From Neobacillus drentensis (GTDB lineage: Bacteria > Bacillota > Bacilli > Bacillales > Cytobacillaceae), in NCBI RefSeq assembly GCF_021560175.1, contig NZ_CP091110.1, positions 516,001-580,000 on the forward strand: 64,000 nt of DNA, read 5' to 3'. The translations under genes and the position numbers were made by a program. The notes below the pieces were generated by a model. It did not search any database. It was not told the DNA's origin and saw only the letters and a list, made by a program, of their open reading frames with translations. Below, in pieces: positions 8,049 to 17,689 of the stretch. Numbering within the stretch: the stretch's first letter is position 1; every line of letters begins with the position of its first letter.

Positions 8049-8052
8049 CACC
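8040..8052. repeat. GGTGCCTGACACC dispersed repeat overlapping the bioY stop
   Basis: An exact second copy of the repeat at 4735-4747. Read in frame it gives Gly-Ala-stop, so it supplies the stop codon of bioY. Confidence 0.75.
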
Positions 8053-8075
8053 ATTACTCACTTTGTCACAATGTA

Positions 8076-8112
8076 AAAAGTGGTTCAACCTGTAGAGGTT
8101 GAACCGCTTTTG
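8076..8112. terminator. Bidirectional terminator after bioY
   Basis: AAAAGTGGTTCAACC (8076-8090) pairs with GGTTGAACCGCTTTT (8097-8111) with one wobble. The A-run and T-run allow use by bioY (+) and by the convergent membrane-protein gene (-). Confidence 0.8.
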
Positions 8113-8114
8113 CT

Positions 8115-8972
8115 TTAGATTCTAGATGCCAAAGAGCCTTTATGGAGAGATTTACTAATGTATTCGGTGAAGAGTAGGGAGAGGAAAGATAGTGCAATGT
8201 AATACCATGTGTCCCACCATACTAAACTGTGGAGGATGCCGGCACGTCTCAGTAAGAGTGTGGCGCAGTACATACAGAGTCCGATAACAAGGTATTTTCC
8301 CCAGCGTGGTAACGGTTGAAATTTGGCGATAAACACGTAAACAACACTGGCACATAAATAAAAAATGGTCGAAAAAGCAATCGTATCTTTAGATTGGTTA
8401 GCAAATAAACCAAACTCATAATACCGATTAGAAAAAAATATAATCGGGATAATATGCAGCGAACCTGAAAAGGGGCTGATAATCAGATATAAAAAAAGGA
8501 TATGATAAAAGCCTTTTAAAGGGACACTCATTTTCCGATAAAGAAATTTAGCAAATAAAAAATAAAATGGAAGCCCTAAGGAAGTATAGACAGTCCTCCA
8601 CCAGTAATGCTTATAGATATGCAGTTCTAAAAACAGCCATTCAATTCCTGCATACAAACCAATTGTAAATGCCACCCAAAGCCAATTTTTATGAAAGGAT
8701 GCAAGGAAGGTGGCGGCGACAGGTAAGGTTAAGGCATTAGATGCAATGGCTCCCCAAACACTATCATAAATCGGATCGTGTTTGATGAAATGAGGATAAT
8801 ATTGATAACTGCTTAAAAAGGTATAAATAACGGCCTCAATGATATACCCTACCCCGACCATGCCTATAAAAGTTAATAACGCGCTTCTGAGATCTGATTT
8901 TAGACATATATAAATAAGAAGAATGATACTAATGAATCCAAGTCCGAGATAGCATAATGAATTTAAATCCAC
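8115..8972 (-). CDS. Multi-pass membrane protein, unknown function
   Basis: A 285-residue integral membrane protein with about eight hydrophobic segments and many aromatic residues (WLFLELHIYKHYWWRT in a central loop). The GTG at 8972 is chosen because GGGGG lies seven bases upstream, whereas the ATG at 8978 almost touches that site. I recognise no catalytic or transport signature. It looks like the uncharacterised multi-spanning proteins common in spore-forming Bacillaceae. It is monocistronic and shares the terminator with bioY. A long gene-free region separates it from the divergent GH2 gene. Confidence 0.6.
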   Translation of the reverse strand: MDLNSLCYLGLGFISIILLIYICLKSDLRSALLTFIGMVGVGYIIEAVIYTFLSSYQYYPHFIKHDPIYDSVWGAIASNALTLPVAATFLASFHKNWLWVAFTIGLYAGIEWLFLELHIYKHYWWRTVYTSLGLPFYFLFAKFLYRKMSVPLKGFYHILFLYLIISPFSGSLHIIPIIFFSNRYYEFGLFANQSKDTIAFSTIFYLCASVVYVFIAKFQPLPRWGKYLVIGLCMYCATLLLRRAGILHSLVWWDTWYYIALSFLSLLFTEYISKSLHKGSLASRI

Positions 8973-8978
8973 TATCAT

Positions 8979-9517
8979 ACCCCCTTTAAAAAAATAGTAT
9001 CCATCTCGAAATGAAATTTATTCAATAGCAGCCTAACTTAAGACAATAGGCCCATGACACAGTAGAAGCCTATCATGTAAAATTTAGCTACAATTGTAAA
9101 AAAATTCTTTAAATTTACCCAGCCAGGGCAATTATAAAACATAATTTTGAAATGGGTTTCATAATTAGTTAGTTATTTTTGGTATCAAGAAATATAACAA
9201 AAAAAGATTAGGTCAATCATCCGTTAATCAGCTTATATATTAAACTTGGCTTTGCAGAAAAGTAATGATGAAGTATCAGCAGTCTAAAAAAGGGCGACTC
9301 TAGGTTCGTTTAGAAACAACACTTTGATGGCAATTAGGGGGGTGATGAACATTTAGTTATCTAAATAATTGTAAGCGTTTCTATTATTAGAGATTTATGA
9401 AACCGATTTCAAAATGGTGTTTTTTTGAAATCAAGCAGTCTAAAAAAGGTAAGGTTTTCAAATTCAAAAGTACTTACTTTTCAGGATTAAGATTTATATC
9501 AAACGGGAGGTTGGCAA
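8979..9517. other. 539-bp regulatory region upstream of the GH2/GH43 operon
   Basis: I see no gene here. The region contains a perfect cre site (9398-9411), a weaker cre-like site (9370-9383), an exact 16-bp direct repeat AGCAGTCTAAAAAAGG at 9278-9293 and 9434-9449, and an AAAAGT-N4-ACTTTT palindrome (9466-9481). This density suggests strongly regulated transcription of the GH2 gene. I could not assign the promoter with confidence. Confidence 0.6.
9398..9411 (+). promoter_or_regulatory. cre site (CcpA) upstream of the GH2 gene
   Basis: TGAAACCGATTTCA matches the Bacillus cre consensus TGWAANCGNTNWCA at every position. It implies carbon catabolite repression of the GH2-GH43 operon by CcpA. 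Confidence 0.75.
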
Positions 9518-11563
9518 ATGAATCGAAAATTCACTAGTTTTGGAATTGGTGTTCTTCTTCTTGGCTCTACGTTTTTTGCTGGGCTGCCTAATGCCAAGGC
9601 AGATACAAAAGGAAATAATGTGAATATTGCTGAACATGAACCGATGAATACGAAAGTGCAATCAATTGATGGAACGAATGTGTTGTTTCAATATGGGGAA
9701 CCAGTTCCTTCGTTTGATTCATGGACGTTAAAAGAGAAAAGCAGAAGTTATTTAAACCTTGATGGTAAGTGGAAATTCGCCTTGGACCCCAATAATCAAG
9801 GGACGAATGAAAAGTGGTTTGAACAAGGATACGATGATAAAAATTGGCAGCAAGAAAAGGTTCCAGGCAGCTGGGACTTGTATGATACCCCTGACTTTGG
9901 TACATACAATGGCTCAAACTTCGGGAAAGGAAGTGCTTTTTACGATGGTTACGCCTGGTTCCGGACACATTTTTCGCCTGATGCCAATTGGAAAAATCAA
10001 TTCATCAAGCTTAATTTCCTTGGCGTTAACTATCGTGCAGCTGTCTATGTAAATGGTCATTTTGTGGGGGAACATGAGGGGGGCTATACACCTTTTGCCT
10101 TGGATGTAGGCGAATATTTACAACCAGGAAAAGATAATGTCATTGCGGTCCGGGTATACCGTAAACCGACCTTCGATTCCTATACAAGCCCAAATCCGAA
10201 ACCTGTGACAGCTGACACAGAACTGCCGTATAAACCGGTAGATTTTTGGCCATATGCAGGAATTACACGCAGTGTCTATTTGGAGGCAGCATCCGATGTA
10301 AATGTTAGTAAAATACTGACGGCAACAGGCGATCATACCTTAACAACAAAAGTGGTTGTGTACAACCATGGTGACAAAGAAGTGCATCGCCAATTAGTGG
10401 TCGATCCAGGGGAAAAAACGGGTGGAGAACCCAAATCACAGGAAGTGGATTTAAAACCTGGTGAAGTAAAAGTTGTTTCAATGGATTTCCAGATTCCAAA
10501 AGCAATTTATTGGTCTCCGGATTCCCCGACGCTTTATCAAGTAACCGCAGATCTTTATAAAGGAAAAGGAGAAGGTCAGGTTACTCAAAAAGGAAATGGA
10601 TCTCTCGATGATAGTCTTGCCACAAACTATGGAATGAGAACCATTGCGGTAGAGAATGGAAAATTAGCGCTAAATGGGAAACAGGTCTTTTTGAAAGGTC
10701 TTAACTGGCATGAGGAAACGGCAGCAAGCGGCCGCTCGATGACAATTGAAGAGTATAATACAGAGTTAAATCATGTTCTCGATGTAAATGCAAACTTCTT
10801 GCGTAATAGCCACTACAACCGTCATCCATATGTGTATGATTTTGCGGATCAACATGGATTAATGGTGCTTGATGAAGTAGAGAATATGTGGCTTGATACA
10901 AAGCAGGAAGAGCTGCAAACTAACTCTTATGGTCTTTCTAGAGCATTAGCGTTAAGTATGGCCTGGAATCAAATCAATCACCCTTCTACTATCATGTGGT
11001 CATTACAAAATGAGTCAGGAATTTGGGATGATCAAAATGTTTATCGTAATTGGCTGGCAGATATGAAGGAAGCGGTCAAAAGTGTTGATATCCAAAAACG
11101 TCCCGTCACATGGGCATCTGGCAGCAGCTGGGACCCGGCCTATGACTTGGCGGATGTCATCGGTTTAAATGAATACTTTGGATACTTTTATATGCAGGAC
11201 TCAGACTTAGGGCGGACAGTGGATATTGTTCATAATACCTATCCAAATAAACCGATTCTGATTACAGAAAATGGAACATGGGCCTATGCGGATGAAGTTA
11301 ATAATCATGGTCCGGAAACACAATCCGGAACAGAAGAATGGCAATCGTATAAGTTTCTTAACCATTGGAATCAGGTAACAGATCCTAGCCGTTTGCCTTA
11401 TATGGCCGGTTATACGTTCTGGGTGTTAAAAGATTATAAAGAAAGAAATAACTACAACCAACAGATTAATGGAATTTCCACAATGGGCTTAATGTCTTTC
11501 GATAAAGAAAAACCACGCTTGATCTATGACACCTTTAAAAACGCAATGAACCCTATCCGCTAA
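9518..11563 (+). CDS. Secreted GH2 glycoside hydrolase (beta-galactosidase/glucuronidase family)
   Basis: A 681-residue secreted enzyme. A cleavable signal peptide (cut near ANA/KA, residues 26-29) is followed by the GH2 jelly-roll (about 45-260), an Ig-like domain (260-370) and a TIM barrel (375-680). The proton donor is Glu499 (LQNESG) and the nucleophile Glu587 (LITENG). I do not see the Asn-x-Lys motif that typifies beta-glucuronidases near the C-terminus, so a beta-galactosidase or related exo-activity is more likely. GGGAGGTTGG precedes the ATG. It is first in an operon with the GH43 gene. In this locus it probably trims galactan or arabinogalactan side chains outside the cell. Confidence 0.82.
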   Translation: MNRKFTSFGIGVLLLGSTFFAGLPNAKADTKGNNVNIAEHEPMNTKVQSIDGTNVLFQYGEPVPSFDSWTLKEKSRSYLNLDGKWKFALDPNNQGTNEKWFEQGYDDKNWQQEKVPGSWDLYDTPDFGTYNGSNFGKGSAFYDGYAWFRTHFSPDANWKNQFIKLNFLGVNYRAAVYVNGHFVGEHEGGYTPFALDVGEYLQPGKDNVIAVRVYRKPTFDSYTSPNPKPVTADTELPYKPVDFWPYAGITRSVYLEAASDVNVSKILTATGDHTLTTKVVVYNHGDKEVHRQLVVDPGEKTGGEPKSQEVDLKPGEVKVVSMDFQIPKAIYWSPDSPTLYQVTADLYKGKGEGQVTQKGNGSLDDSLATNYGMRTIAVENGKLALNGKQVFLKGLNWHEETAASGRSMTIEEYNTELNHVLDVNANFLRNSHYNRHPYVYDFADQHGLMVLDEVENMWLDTKQEELQTNSYGLSRALALSMAWNQINHPSTIMWSLQNESGIWDDQNVYRNWLADMKEAVKSVDIQKRPVTWASGSSWDPAYDLADVIGLNEYFGYFYMQDSDLGRTVDIVHNTYPNKPILITENGTWAYADEVNNHGPETQSGTEEWQSYKFLNHWNQVTDPSRLPYMAGYTFWVLKDYKERNNYNQQINGISTMGLMSFDKEKPRLIYDTFKNAMNPIR

Positions 11564-11648
11564 TGGCTCAGGAAGCAGGGTTCGTCTACATGAAATTACC
11601 TCTTTGACTGCAGCATAAAAGGCCATGAAAAAATAAGGAGGAATCTTG

Positions 11649-14600
11649 TTGCTTAAAATGAAAAAGGTTTTATCGTCCATTTTAATAGCTTCACTCATTA
11701 CAATCCCAACCTTTTCCTCAACCGAACAAGTTTCTGCGGAGGGTACAACCGTAAACAATAACTTGCTCTATTTTGTGAATGCAGGTGACCCTACCCCTAA
11801 TACAGTTGAGGGAACCGATCAATTTGGGCTGTATTCTAGTAAAACAGAGCAAAACTACGGTTTAGACAGCGTAACAGGGAAAAAGTGGGGGCTAGTTACC
11901 ACCACCAGCAATACGAATGTCTCTAATGGAGCTGATAAATTAGGATCACTTCGATATTATAACGGACCACAAGTTCGGAATAAGGCATTAGAGTATAAGT
12001 TTGAGCTGCCGACTGGCGAATATGATCTTACATTAGGATTTAAAAATCCGTGGAGCGGCAGAAGCGTTAATATCATCAGTGAGGGGCAGAATCTATCCAA
12101 TGGTGATTTAGATATTGGAAGCTATAGCGCTGAAAAGGAAATCACTTATCAACAGGTTTCGGTAACGGATGGAGAATTAGATATCAGGATCCAGGGACCT
12201 GCCACAGCTTCCCTATCAAACTATAATGACCCGCTAGTAAACTATATCATGATCAAAAAATATGTTGTGGTTCCTCTTTCTGATTTGGAAGCAAAAATAG
12301 CATCTGCAAAGAAGGAGGCGGAAAAAACAGATACCTATACTCAATTTAGTCTAGAGCCACTAAATAAAGCCATCACACAAGCAGAAGCTCTGGTTAAAGC
12401 GATCAAGGAAAACGGGCTAGAGGCTCAGGATAAAACCAATCAGGAGCAAATTCGAACAGCTATAAACAATCTAGACACTAAATTGGCATGTCTTACTGTA
12501 TACGCTCCGAATACTTCCTATAAACCCGGGCAAGTTTGGACAGATACAAATGGTGCTCCTATTCAGGCACACGGCGGCGGGATCATGTATGATGAGCAAT
12601 CCAAGAAATATTATTGGTACGGGGAAGATAAAACGAATGGATATCTTCCTGCCAGAGGGGTAAGAGTCTATTCTTCTACTGATCTATATAACTGGAAAGA
12701 TGAAGGCTTAGCCCTTACCGCAATCGAGTCAATCAGCCAGTTCGAAACCGACCCGTTAATCTCTAAGCTTTATGAAGGCAGAAAGGACAAAGCTGATATT
12801 TTAAATGATATTGGCACAGACCGGGTAATCGAAAGACCGAAAGTTATCTATAATGAAAAGACCAAAAAATATGTCATGTGGATGCATACCGATGGCCCTT
12901 CAACGACATCGACGGCGATGTATGCCAAAGCGGAAGCAGGCTATGCATTAAGTGACTCCCCTACAGGACCGTTCGTTTATCAAGAAAGTAACCGGATGGA
13001 CAGAGCACCAAAAGATGCGACTTACAATGGACAGCCAGACCAGCCAGGGATGGCCCGTGATATGAACTTGTTCAAGGATGACGACGGTACCGCCTACTTG
13101 ATCTATTCCAGTGAAGAGAATAGGACCATTTATATTTCAAAGCTAAATGATTCCTATACAGATGTGGTTGGCTGGCATAAAGATGGCAAGGCCGAGCGTG
13201 ATACTGAATACAAAGCCGTATATGGGGAGGATTATGTGAGAGTCTTTCCAGGGGCACAGCGTGAAGCACCGGCTATGTTTAAATATCAAGGAAAATACTA
13301 CTTAATAACATCTGGTGCTACCGGCTGGGACCCTAATCCAGCCAGGTATACTGTGGCGGATACTATTTTCGGAGATTGGAAGCCATTGCGCGATCCTTCG
13401 ATAGGAGACAAAGCTTCGACCACATTTGATTCACAAAGTACCAATGTCATTCCCATCGATGCTAAAAAGGGAAAGTTTATTTTTATGGCTGACAGATGGA
13501 AGGCTAGTGATCTAAAAGATTCAAGATATATCTGGCTGCCAATTGAGTTTGGCCAGGATGATGAAATAAGTTTGCAATGGTATGACGAGTGGAAACTGGA
13601 TGCACTAGACCGGATGGGGAAAGTCTCTATCAATACGGTACTGCCAGAAAAGGTTTCGGTTGGTCAAGTTCCAGCCTTGCCAACTAGTATTAATGTAACA
13701 AATTCAGAAGGTGAGAAGCTTGATACACCGGTTACATGGGCAATGAATCCTGTCAATTTCTCTAAGCCTGGAACGGTTGTCGTAGAAGGGACACTTTCTA
13801 AGTTAGCCAATAAAGTGATTAGAATAAAAATCTTAGTGATCCCGGACCATGTAAGATATTTTGTCCATGCAGGCGGAGTGAAAACAAGTGATTATGTGAC
13901 ATGGTCTTCTTATATGGAGAATACACTATTAAACAAAGTTGTAATTGATCAGAAATACGATCCAGCTAATGGGCAGACTTGGGGCTATGTGGGGAATCAA
14001 ACCAGACCTGCTGGCGGCGAGGGTGATGACCTGTTTTCTTCATTACGATACCTTTTAGCAAATTCCGGTGATGACCTGTCGTATAAGTTTAATCTAAAGA
14101 ATGGTAAATACACGGTATATACCGGTCTAAATGACCGCTGGTACTCATCGACTAAGGGAAGCAGAAAAGCAGATATTCTCATTAACGGTGAAACAAAAAC
14201 CAAGGGGTATGTATTTACAAGTGCATATGATGTCCTAAGCTATCAACATGTGAACGTAACCGATGGCAATCTGGATGTGACGGTTCGCAGGGTAGCTGGC
14301 TCACCGGATCCGCAAATCAGCTGGATTATGATTGTGGAAGAAGATACAACAGCTCCAGTCATTACAGTTAGGGGTAATAAGGGAAGCTATTCTGTTGATG
14401 AGAACATTTCCATCTCCTGCAGCGCAAGCGATGATTTATCTGGAATAGCCTCTGCTGATTGCCCGGCCATTGAAGGTCCTGCCTATGAATATAGTATTGG
14501 CGAAAATAAATTTACGGCAAAAGCAACAGATCGTGCAGGAAATACATCGGAAGCTGACATCCAATTTACAGTATCGGTTGATTTTGATAGTTTAAGCCGC

Positions 14601-14816
14601 CTGACTGAATCGTTTAGTACCGACGAGGCAATCGCGCATTCACTTACAGCCAAACTTGCATCAGCAAAAGATGCTTCTACTAGAGAAAATAAAGAAGCAG
14701 TGGCAGGCAAACTTAATGCATATGTGAATGAGCTGTCGGCCCAAAGCGGTAAAGCTCTTACGAAAGAGCAAGCAAATACATTAATCTCTTTATCTAGTAA
14801 CCTTATATCAAAATAA
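11649..14816 (+). CDS. Secreted multidomain GH43 enzyme (exo-beta-1,3-galactanase-like)
   Basis: A secreted protein of about 1,055 residues. The start is probably the TTG at 11649, seven bases after AAGGAGG; TTG 11646 and ATG 11658 are alternatives. Order: signal peptide, malectin-like carbohydrate-binding module (about 35-205), helical FIVAR-like linker (210-280), GH43 beta-propeller (about 285-660), Ig-like domain, second malectin-like module (about 735-895), Ig/HYR-type repeat with two Cys, helical tail. His308-Gly-Gly-Gly and YYWYGEDK are typical of the GH43_24 group, which includes exo-beta-1,3-galactanases lacking the usual Asp base. Glu539 (REAP) fits the general acid. No cell-wall anchor is visible. 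Confidence 0.8.
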   Translation: MLKMKKVLSSILIASLITIPTFSSTEQVSAEGTTVNNNLLYFVNAGDPTPNTVEGTDQFGLYSSKTEQNYGLDSVTGKKWGLVTTTSNTNVSNGADKLGSLRYYNGPQVRNKALEYKFELPTGEYDLTLGFKNPWSGRSVNIISEGQNLSNGDLDIGSYSAEKEITYQQVSVTDGELDIRIQGPATASLSNYNDPLVNYIMIKKYVVVPLSDLEAKIASAKKEAEKTDTYTQFSLEPLNKAITQAEALVKAIKENGLEAQDKTNQEQIRTAINNLDTKLACLTVYAPNTSYKPGQVWTDTNGAPIQAHGGGIMYDEQSKKYYWYGEDKTNGYLPARGVRVYSSTDLYNWKDEGLALTAIESISQFETDPLISKLYEGRKDKADILNDIGTDRVIERPKVIYNEKTKKYVMWMHTDGPSTTSTAMYAKAEAGYALSDSPTGPFVYQESNRMDRAPKDATYNGQPDQPGMARDMNLFKDDDGTAYLIYSSEENRTIYISKLNDSYTDVVGWHKDGKAERDTEYKAVYGEDYVRVFPGAQREAPAMFKYQGKYYLITSGATGWDPNPARYTVADTIFGDWKPLRDPSIGDKASTTFDSQSTNVIPIDAKKGKFIFMADRWKASDLKDSRYIWLPIEFGQDDEISLQWYDEWKLDALDRMGKVSINTVLPEKVSVGQVPALPTSINVTNSEGEKLDTPVTWAMNPVNFSKPGTVVVEGTLSKLANKVIRIKILVIPDHVRYFVHAGGVKTSDYVTWSSYMENTLLNKVVIDQKYDPANGQTWGYVGNQTRPAGGEGDDLFSSLRYLLANSGDDLSYKFNLKNGKYTVYTGLNDRWYSSTKGSRKADILINGETKTKGYVFTSAYDVLSYQHVNVTDGNLDVTVRRVAGSPDPQISWIMIVEEDTTAPVITVRGNKGSYSVDENISISCSASDDLSGIASADCPAIEGPAYEYSIGENKFTAKATDRAGNTSEADIQFTVSVDFDSLSRLTESFSTDEAIAHSLTAKLASAKDASTRENKEAVAGKLNAYVNELSAQSGKALTKEQANTLISLSSNLISK

Positions 14817-14829
14817 AATTAAAAGAGAC

Positions 14830-14878
14830 GAACACGTCCTAGTAGTGATGGAACAGAACTAGGGCGTGTTCTCATTGT
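14830..14878. terminator. Terminator after the GH43 gene
   Basis: GAACACGTCCTAGT (14830-14843) pairs with ACTAGGGCGTGTTC (14858-14871) with one wobble pair; a T-rich tract follows a few bases later. It overlaps the last codons of the convergent araC-type gene. Confidence 0.75.
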
Positions 14879-15773
14879 TTTTTATTTCTGCTTTATGTTT
14901 AGGCACTTTTCCAACATATTGTTTTCGAAACTGATGGGGAGATAGATGTTCTAGTTTTTTGAAGATTCTACTGAAATAGGCGGATTGTGTGAAACCGCTG
15001 CTTTCTGAAATCCGATCGATACTCCAATCTGTTGATACTAATAATATCTTTGCTTGGTCAATACGAATTTTATTTACATATTCAATCGGAGTACAGCCGA
15101 AGGACTGAATCATGCATCTTGCAATATGATTCGGATGAAATCTGAGTGCCCGCCCCAGATCCTCATAAGTAACTTTTTTAGCATAATTTTTCCGTAAATA
15201 AACCGCTGCCTTTTCTGCTACCGCGAATGCCGGCAGAGAATTGGCTAGATGCATATGATTGGAAAGTTCCTGCAGTAATTGCTGGAAGAGTATTTGCCGC
15301 TGCCATTCTCCCGAATAAATAGACTCATTTTCAGAAGAAATAATTTTTGAACACAGAAGTTCAACTGCCTCCGGATTGGAAAGTTTGCAATACTTTGGAA
15401 GTGTGATCCCAAAGGGGCTCTCTGATAAACAGTTCCCGCTGTCTAAACCTGCTCTTTCTTCGTAATGAATTGGTTTTGATATGGTCAAATCCTGCCATCC
15501 TTTTTCGGCGATGAAATGAAACCAAAAAAATTCAGTGGCTTCATCACATGGAAAAGTGGAATAATGGTGCCGATCGGGGTAGAGAATCAATGCATTTCCT
15601 CTGCCAACCTTATATTTACGATAATCTTCACCCATGAACAATTGTCCTTTTGAGACAACTAATAAATCAAAAACACCAATATTGTTCCGATTTAGATGTG
15701 ATTGACCGATATCAAAAGTATTTTTACCGGCGGCAAGAAGTGTTGGTAAAGGCGGGGCATACAATTGAAGCAT
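14859..15773 (-). CDS. AraC-family transcriptional regulator
   Basis: A 304-residue regulator. The N-terminal half (about 10-165) resembles an AraC cupin sugar-binding domain, with the YRKYKVGRGNALILYPDRHHY stretch interrupted by short loops. The C-terminal 100 residues hold two helix-turn-helix units (LGRALRFHPNHIARCMIQSF and ISESSGFTQSAYFSRIFKKL). GGAGAG lies just upstream of the ATG. It is transcribed divergently from the ABC exporter pair and convergently to GH43. It is a reasonable candidate to sense a sugar from the locus and control the exporter and uronic-acid genes, but its ligand is unknown. Confidence 0.85.
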   Translation of the reverse strand: MLQLYAPPLPTLLAAGKNTFDIGQSHLNRNNIGVFDLLVVSKGQLFMGEDYRKYKVGRGNALILYPDRHHYSTFPCDEATEFFWFHFIAEKGWQDLTISKPIHYEERAGLDSGNCLSESPFGITLPKYCKLSNPEAVELLCSKIISSENESIYSGEWQRQILFQQLLQELSNHMHLANSLPAFAVAEKAAVYLRKNYAKKVTYEDLGRALRFHPNHIARCMIQSFGCTPIEYVNKIRIDQAKILLVSTDWSIDRISESSGFTQSAYFSRIFKKLEHLSPHQFRKQYVGKVPKHKAEIKNNENTP

Positions 15774-15919
15774 TTGATCTCTCCTCTAATGTTAGGATTG
15801 TGCAATTTTTTGTTATGATTTTATATTTTATTCTTTAATAATAACACTATAATTGGTTCATAAATGTTTTTATTTTAATGTATTTATAGTAATGAGGTGT
15901 GGGGAGGGGGAAGTGAATC
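15774..15919. other. Divergent AraC/ABC promoter region
   Basis: 146 AT-rich bases between the divergent araC-type gene and the first exporter gene. It must carry both promoters; I could not single out convincing -35/-10 pairs. Confidence 0.35.
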
Positions 15920-17689
15920 ATGCAAAGCATACGATGGGTATGGGGGTATATTAAGGACGTTCGCATTCGATTATTCAGTGGACTTTTTCTGGCATTAGTA
16001 GTTTCAGTGTTAAACATGCTGAATCCATATTTTGCAGGAAAAATCGTTGATAAAGTAATTTACGGCCACCAGAGCGGTTTATTATGGCCCTTTTTAGGAG
16101 CTATGATAGGGGTAACTGTTATCAAAACGGTCATTCGCTATAATTACCAAATCATGTTCGAAGCAGTTTCACAAAACGTTATATTCAAAATGAGAGATCA
16201 ATTGTATGACCGGCTTCAAAAATTAGATTTTAGTTTTTTCGATCGAACTAAAACGGGAGATATTATGGCCCGTATGACCGGGGACTTAGAAGCAGTAAGG
16301 CATTTTACAGCATGGGCAATTTACATGATCTTTGAAAATCTAACCATCTTACTGATTGCGATTGGGTTTATGTTTTATATTAATCCATTGTTGGCCCTCG
16401 CAATGATAGCGGTAACACCGATTATTGGTTTCTTTGCTACTCGTTTATCCTTTACGGTCAAACCGACCTTTACAGAAATCAGGGGACAATTTGCACGGTT
16501 AAACTCCGTAGTGCAGGAAAACATTAGCGGAAATCGGGTTGTAAAGGCATTCGCGAAGGAAGATTACGAAATTGAAAAATTTTCAATCGAAAATGAGGCG
16601 TTTAAAGAAAAAAGTCTGAATTCTGCAAAAGTTTGGGAAAAGTATTTGCCTGTGCTTGATTCACTTGCCGGGGTATTAACGGTTGTAATGATTCTGGTTG
16701 GAGGAATAATGGTCATTCATGGTTCACTGACGTTTGGGGAATTAGTAACCTTCAATTCCTTGATTTGGGCGTTAAATAACCCGATGCGGATGGCTGGATG
16801 GCTACTCAATGATGTGCAGAGGTTTATTGCTTCTGCTGAAAAAGTGGAGGACTTGTTAAATACCGAACCAGAAATCACCAATGAAGCTAACCGGACTGCT
16901 GTCAGACACATTAACGAGGGTGTTGAGTTTAATCACGTGTGGTTTAGTTATGGAGATGAACAGGTTTTGAAGGATATTAGCTTTAAAGTGCACCCGGGCC
17001 AAACAGTGGGGATTATTGGTCCAACCGGAGCTGGTAAATCTACATTGGTAAACCTGTTAAGCCGTTTTTATGATACAACCAGCGGGGAAGTAATCGTGGA
17101 TGGGCTTAAAGTTAGAGATTGGGATATTTCTAAATTGAGAGATAGTATGGCCATGGTCATGCAGGATATATTCCTATTTTCTGATACGATTGAGGGGAAT
17201 ATTGCGTATGGGAATCCAGATGCTGACTTGGAAATGGTCCAATCTGCTGCAAAAATGGCAGAGGCTCATGATTTTATTACCAATCTTCCAGAAGGTTACG
17301 ATACCATCATTGGCGAACGAGGGGTAGGTCTTTCAGGCGGTCAAAGGCAAAGGATTGCTTTAGCAAGGGCCATTCTAAAGAACCCATCCGTCTTAGTCCT
17401 TGATGACACAACATCAGCTGTTGATATGGAAACAGAGCTTCGCATCCAGCGGACATTAAAGTCATTACTGAAAGGAAAGACCTGTTTTATCATCGCGCAT
17501 CGGATTTCTTCTGTAAAAGAGGCCGATCTAATTCTTGTCATGGAAAACGGCGAAATCATTGAAAGAGGGAAGCATAAAGAGCTGCTTGCAAAAAAAGGCT
17601 ATTACTACAAAGTGTTTATGAATCAAAATGGAAATTTTGATGGTCAGCACAATGGTGAGGATGTGATTTATCTCAATGGCGCGCAATAA
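15920..17689 (+). CDS. ABC exporter half-transporter A (degenerate Walker B)
   Basis: A 589-residue half-transporter with six membrane spans (about 1-310) and a nucleotide-binding domain (340-575). Walker A is GPTGAGKST and the signature is canonical LSGGQRQR. In Walker B the catalytic Glu is replaced by Asp496 (LVLDDTTSAVD). That change marks the degenerate member of heterodimeric exporters such as BmrCD, LmrCD and TM287/288. GGAGGGGG precedes the ATG, and the end overlaps the second subunit gene by 14 bp. Families like this export drugs, lipids or peptides. Its position beside an AraC regulator and polysaccharide enzymes is common, but the substrate cannot be inferred. Confidence 0.87.
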   Translation: MQSIRWVWGYIKDVRIRLFSGLFLALVVSVLNMLNPYFAGKIVDKVIYGHQSGLLWPFLGAMIGVTVIKTVIRYNYQIMFEAVSQNVIFKMRDQLYDRLQKLDFSFFDRTKTGDIMARMTGDLEAVRHFTAWAIYMIFENLTILLIAIGFMFYINPLLALAMIAVTPIIGFFATRLSFTVKPTFTEIRGQFARLNSVVQENISGNRVVKAFAKEDYEIEKFSIENEAFKEKSLNSAKVWEKYLPVLDSLAGVLTVVMILVGGIMVIHGSLTFGELVTFNSLIWALNNPMRMAGWLLNDVQRFIASAEKVEDLLNTEPEITNEANRTAVRHINEGVEFNHVWFSYGDEQVLKDISFKVHPGQTVGIIGPTGAGKSTLVNLLSRFYDTTSGEVIVDGLKVRDWDISKLRDSMAMVMQDIFLFSDTIEGNIAYGNPDADLEMVQSAAKMAEAHDFITNLPEGYDTIIGERGVGLSGGQRQRIALARAILKNPSVLVLDDTTSAVDMETELRIQRTLKSLLKGKTCFIIAHRISSVKEADLILVMENGEIIERGKHKELLAKKGYYYKVFMNQNGNFDGQHNGEDVIYLNGAQ

